Shown in pieces: positions 5,604 through 8,849 of a DNA stretch of 8,849 bases. Where the stretch lies: positions 1 through 8,849 of the forward strand of contig JAISIO010000006.1 of assembly GCA_031262005.1 (NCBI GenBank). Reading direction: 5' to 3'. Each line of letters opens with the position of its first letter. Position 1 is the stretch's first letter. A program made the translations under genes and the position numbers. The notes below the pieces were generated by a model, which was given only the letters and a program-made list of their open reading frames with translations, did no database searches and was not told where the DNA came from. This DNA is from Bacteroidales bacterium. Its GTDB lineage: Bacteria; Bacteroidota; Bacteroidia; Bacteroidales; UBA1715.

Positions 5604-5667
5604 AAACTTGAAAACTTACTAACATACAAACTTGCTAACTTAAAAACTTACCAACTTTCAAACTTTA
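5604..5667. repeat. 8-base tandem tract (AAACTTAC family) in the RCC1-gene leader
   Basis: Eight octamers follow without an indel: AAACTTGA, AAACTTAC, TAACATAC, AAACTTGC, TAACTTAA, AAACTTAC, CAACTTTC, AAACTTTA. Seven of the eight keep the core AACTT at the same phase. The tract ends 21 bases before the ATG of the RCC1-repeat gene and is probably in its untranslated leader. G is nearly absent from the plus strand. Confidence 0.75.
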
Positions 5668-5688
5668 AAAACCAATAAACAAATCAAT

Positions 5689-8600
5689 ATGAAATCAATT
5701 GTACGAAGTATGTGCACCATAGGTGCTATTTTACTATTTAGCACGGGGCTTTTTGCACAAGCGAATTTGCTTATTTCAGGGGGTAACAGTGTTGCCAGTT
5801 ATGTGTGTGGTAACGCCCAAGTAGCCGTGTGGGGTAACAACTCCAATAATCAATTGGGGCTTAAAGGGGTAACTACCGCAGCCATAGTATCAGAACCAAT
5901 GATGATTGGGATAGATAAGTTCGATAATTTACCGGTAAGTCAAGTGAATTCCGGTTCGGGAGCGCACTTTGTGGCTCTTACTTGTAGCACACCCAGTGTT
6001 TCAGGTGGTAAAACACGAGTATACGCATGGGGGCAAAATAAGTTTGGACAGGCAAGCGGTGATGGAACTATACCCGGCACTGACGGAGCCGTGGTTGAAT
6101 TACCAGTGCGAGTGCGAGCCGGTGCCGAAATTGACGCTGCCTACAAGGAAACTGTAAATGGCGTATCGTATTTGATAGGCGCAAAAGTGGTATACTCAGG
6201 TAACAACTGTAGTTTTGCTATTTTAGATAATGGCGATTTGGTTTCGTGGGGTGGAAACGCTGAAACATCGACATACACAGATAACCGTGGACAATTAGGG
6301 CATGGTAATACAACCACAAACACCGCAGACGCACGCTATGTAAAAATGAACGCATCAACTCGCTTGCAAAATGTAAAAGAAATCTATGCCGGTGATAATG
6401 CTGCGTATGCTTTGACCGAGAGCGGGCAAGTGTATTCGTGGGGTGGCGCAATAAACGGCGGGTTAGGACTACCTAACGTAACCGTTCCTCAACCATACGC
6501 ACGAGCCGTATATTACGGCACCGAAGATGGTGGAACCGGGGGACTTATGAACAATATTATATCAATTGCCTGCTCCGACGGTGCTGCTTTTGCCATAGAT
6601 GCAAATAATTATATATGGGCATGGGGTAACGGCGGTTGGAACAGCCAACTCGGAGTTGGAAACAACATAGGCGGACCTACTCCCCGACGAGTGCGCAATA
6701 TTGGAACTACTGCTGTTGAAGCCGACTATTTGCAAGCCAAACAAGTAGGTGGCGGGCAAGGTTTTGGTATGGCTATTACTATGGACGACCAACCCGTAGC
6801 TTGGGGTGGCGGCGGCTGTGGCGACGGTGGCGGTGGCGCAAGTATTGCTGGTCTTACAGATAATAGCAATCCTCGCTTGATTACTCGTCCAACCAGCGAA
6901 AAATTAGACGATGGCACCTATCCGCCGGTGGTACTTATCAATCGTGGCGACCTTTGGGGCTACTATGTAAATGCCTTGGGCGATGTATATGCATTTGGTT
7001 GCGGTGCTAATGGAGTGTTGGGAACAGGAAATGAAAATAATGCAACAACTCCGGTAAAAATTACCTTACCTACCGGTTGCGGTATGACAGACCTTAAACC
7101 TACCGTAGATATTTCACCGAAACAGTACGAAGTGTGTGCGAGTGAATTTAACGGTATTGATATAATTTCGGGCTACACATTAAGTAAAAACCCGCCATCA
7201 ACCAAAGCTCCGTATGCTATAACATGGTACAAAGACGATGTAGAAATCAAAAAAACACCGACAGCTCCAGAAAAAGGTGTAACAACTACATGGGCTACAT
7301 GGGCTCAGCTTAAAGCAGCGGCAACACTTGCAGCTGCCGAAACGGTAACCAATGGAGCTGGAGAATATAAAGTTACCGTAGAATATTTGGGTACTAATGG
7401 CGGTTGTGCCGGCATTCCCACAGTAGCCGATAGTATGGTAATTACATTCTTTCCCCAAGAATTTGAAGACCCCGGCACCTTGAAAGTCGATTGTGCCACA
7501 AAAAAAGCTGCCGTACACGTAGCACCAAAATCACCTGCCACAGCTACTACCATTGCAAAGCGAGTGTATGAATGGTACCAACTCGAAGTGGGCGGCTCAC
7601 CATTGGCTACTACCGTAGGCACCGGCACCGATTCCTTAGATGTAACTGCATTGGATGACAAAACACCGTTAGAAACACCTAATCAAAAAATAGTGTGGGT
7701 TGAAGAAACGGCGGGGGCTGCAGGAACGTTTATGAAACGAACTTCTCAAACCTGTACAACAACATCAGGAGACTTAAATTTAAGCACTGGAACAATCTCT
7801 CCAACAAACAATAAATCATACGCAGGATTCACGGTGTATGAAACAGTAACAATTACCGAGGCAAACATATTGCTCCAGACTTCAATTTATCAAACAGGAA
7901 ACTCGGGAACAGCAAACGTAACACTTGGAATATGGAAAGCTGGAAGTAATAACGGAGGGGCTGTTCCAGCAGGAGCAACCGTAGGAACACTAACAGCTAC
8001 TTACACACGAACACGTAGCACCGAGGCACAAGATCTAATAGTTGTAGTCCCAGCAGTAGGAAGTGTAACATTGGCTCCGGGAGAATATTTTATTGGTCCC
8101 TCAGCCTATTCTGGTACAGGAGATATTGCAAATCCAAAACTTTGGGGAACTTCATGTGCCGGAATTAAAAATAGCGTTGATGATGCAACTGGCAATATAC
8201 TGAAACAAAATCTTGGTATAGCAGCATATAATAATCCTAATCAGAATTCTGAGAATCCTATGGCTTTCGACATCAAATTTCAAACCTCTCAAAGATACTG
8301 CGACCGAGTACCTATGTACATTGTAGAAGATTGCCCTACGTGTACACGTTCAAAAGATATTGAAATCACAGCTACTTCTGCTCTTGGAACTGTAAAACCG
8401 GGAGATGCCGTAGCAAAAATGGATACCGTAGAATTATGTGAAGGGCAAGATGTGGTTTTAACAACCAATAATATTAACCTGGGTTCATACACCAACTATT
8501 CTATCCGTTGGTATAAAGCACCTATAGATAAAGCAGCAATTACAACTGATGTAACTTCGAATACGGGATTGCAAACAGCAAGTCCGGCAACAACAGCTAC

Positions 8601-8849
8601 TCCTCTTACAGTAACATATACTGATGCAACTGCAACAGGTACAAAATACTATGTATTGGCTTTCGATAACTTCGATGATGCAAGAACGTGTCACGTATGG
8701 GATTCGGTTATAGTGTTCTCTAACCCTACACCCACCGCCACAGTAACCGGCGGGGACATCTACTGCGAAGGAGCAACAGTTGCTCCCGTTGTTGTAGAAT
8801 TTAGTGATGGTACAGCTCCTTACACCTTCACAGCAACCGGCGACGGAGT
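5689..8849 (+). CDS. Secreted RCC1 beta-propeller/Ig-like surface protein, 3' end beyond window
   Basis: The frame is open for 1053 codons from the ATG at 5689 to the window edge with no stop. Residues 1-24 form a signal peptide (MKSIVRSMCTIGAILLFSTGLFAQ). Seven RCC1-type blades follow, each with a WG or FG core at residues 48, 114, 187, 251, 312, 372 and 436. Their 60-73-residue spacing and paired motifs such as NNQLGL, GQLGHG and SQLGVG suggest a complete seven-bladed propeller. Blade six has a glycine-rich loop (WGGGGCGDGGGG). Two Ig-like domains (about 471-592, 594-687, each with a central TWYK or YEWYQ), a jelly-roll-like module (about 690-865), a CDRVPMYIVEDCPTC linker (871-885), another Ig-like domain (about 889-1008, IRWYK) and a partial fifth follow. 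Such layouts are typical of exported Bacteroidetes adhesins; a type IX sorting tail would lie beyond the edge. The ligand is unknown. Confidence 0.9.
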   Translation, partial: MKSIVRSMCTIGAILLFSTGLFAQANLLISGGNSVASYVCGNAQVAVWGNNSNNQLGLKGVTTAAIVSEPMMIGIDKFDNLPVSQVNSGSGAHFVALTCSTPSVSGGKTRVYAWGQNKFGQASGDGTIPGTDGAVVELPVRVRAGAEIDAAYKETVNGVSYLIGAKVVYSGNNCSFAILDNGDLVSWGGNAETSTYTDNRGQLGHGNTTTNTADARYVKMNASTRLQNVKEIYAGDNAAYALTESGQVYSWGGAINGGLGLPNVTVPQPYARAVYYGTEDGGTGGLMNNIISIACSDGAAFAIDANNYIWAWGNGGWNSQLGVGNNIGGPTPRRVRNIGTTAVEADYLQAKQVGGGQGFGMAITMDDQPVAWGGGGCGDGGGGASIAGLTDNSNPRLITRPTSEKLDDGTYPPVVLINRGDLWGYYVNALGDVYAFGCGANGVLGTGNENNATTPVKITLPTGCGMTDLKPTVDISPKQYEVCASEFNGIDIISGYTLSKNPPSTKAPYAITWYKDDVEIKKTPTAPEKGVTTTWATWAQLKAAATLAAAETVTNGAGEYKVTVEYLGTNGGCAGIPTVADSMVITFFPQEFEDPGTLKVDCATKKAAVHVAPKSPATATTIAKRVYEWYQLEVGGSPLATTVGTGTDSLDVTALDDKTPLETPNQKIVWVEETAGAAGTFMKRTSQTCTTTSGDLNLSTGTISPTNNKSYAGFTVYETVTITEANILLQTSIYQTGNSGTANVTLGIWKAGSNNGGAVPAGATVGTLTATYTRTRSTEAQDLIVVVPAVGSVTLAPGEYFIGPSAYSGTGDIANPKLWGTSCAGIKNSVDDATGNILKQNLGIAAYNNPNQNSENPMAFDIKFQTSQRYCDRVPMYIVEDCPTCTRSKDIEITATSALGTVKPGDAVAKMDTVELCEGQDVVLTTNNINLGSYTNYSIRWYKAPIDKAAITTDVTSNTGLQTASPATTATPLTVTYTDATATGTKYYVLAFDNFDDARTCHVWDSVIVFSNPTPTATVTGGDIYCEGATVAPVVVEFSDGTAPYTFTATGDG

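Noticed and set aside
5366..5629. Minus-strand 87-codon frame in the divergent spacer
   Set aside because: It spans the GC-rich repeat element and AT-rich DNA, has no start signal and no recognisable family.
5427..5678. Plus-strand 83-codon frame ending just before the RCC1-repeat gene
   Set aside because: It covers the candidate promoter and the octamer tract; its leucine/lysine-rich end is created by the 8-base repeat. It lacks a ribosome-binding signal.
7198..7661. Minus-strand frames of 106 and 118 codons inside the RCC1-repeat gene
   Set aside because: They are opposite a continuous coding frame with clear domain periodicity and overlap one another in different frames.

Overview
The window looks like chromosomal DNA of a Bacteroidetes bacterium, probably Bacteroidales-like and AT-rich. 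Four things point there: a three-subunit, di-haem (type B) succinate dehydrogenase/fumarate reductase in the order C-A-B; promoter-like boxes of the Bacteroidetes form (TTTG or TTG about 16-18 bases upstream of TAnnTTTG); a large secreted RCC1-propeller/Ig-like surface protein with a signal peptide ending in LFAQ; and G/C-poor, repeat-filled intergenic spacers.

Layout. Positions 1-1088, minus strand, hold a small accessory operon: an MNT nucleotidyltransferase antitoxin (mntA), overlapping by 8 bases an HEPN toxin (hepT), then an unrecognised 78-residue protein, then a DUF3791-like protein cut by the window edge. A good intrinsic terminator (about 1145-1180) separates this from the sdhCAB operon (1221-4753, minus strand). 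A spacer of about 935 bases (4754-5688) separates sdhC from a divergent, very long plus-strand gene (5689 to the end, 1053 codons without a stop). That gene encodes a signal peptide, a seven-bladed RCC1-type beta-propeller, two Ig-like domains, a jelly-roll-like module and further Ig-like domains.

Gene function. SdhC anchors the complex in the inner membrane and passes electrons between menaquinone and the SdhB iron-sulfur clusters; SdhA interconverts succinate and fumarate. In anaerobic Bacteroidetes this enzyme usually works as fumarate reductase, ending fumarate respiration. MntA/HepT is a toxin-antitoxin pair in which the antitoxin is known in other bacteria to AMPylate the toxin. The RCC1 protein is probably exported and exposed at the surface, with unknown ligand.

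The most unusual content is in the spacers. Nearly every gap next to sdhCAB carries a short-period tandem tract: four tracts with an 8-base period (three sequence families) and two with a 9-base period, one of which is 25 units long with ordered higher-order structure. The large spacer also holds four copies of a 17-base palindromic repeat in two orientations and a roughly 98-base element with GC-rich, inverted-repeat-like ends. I see no CRISPR array, tRNA, rRNA or transposase gene.
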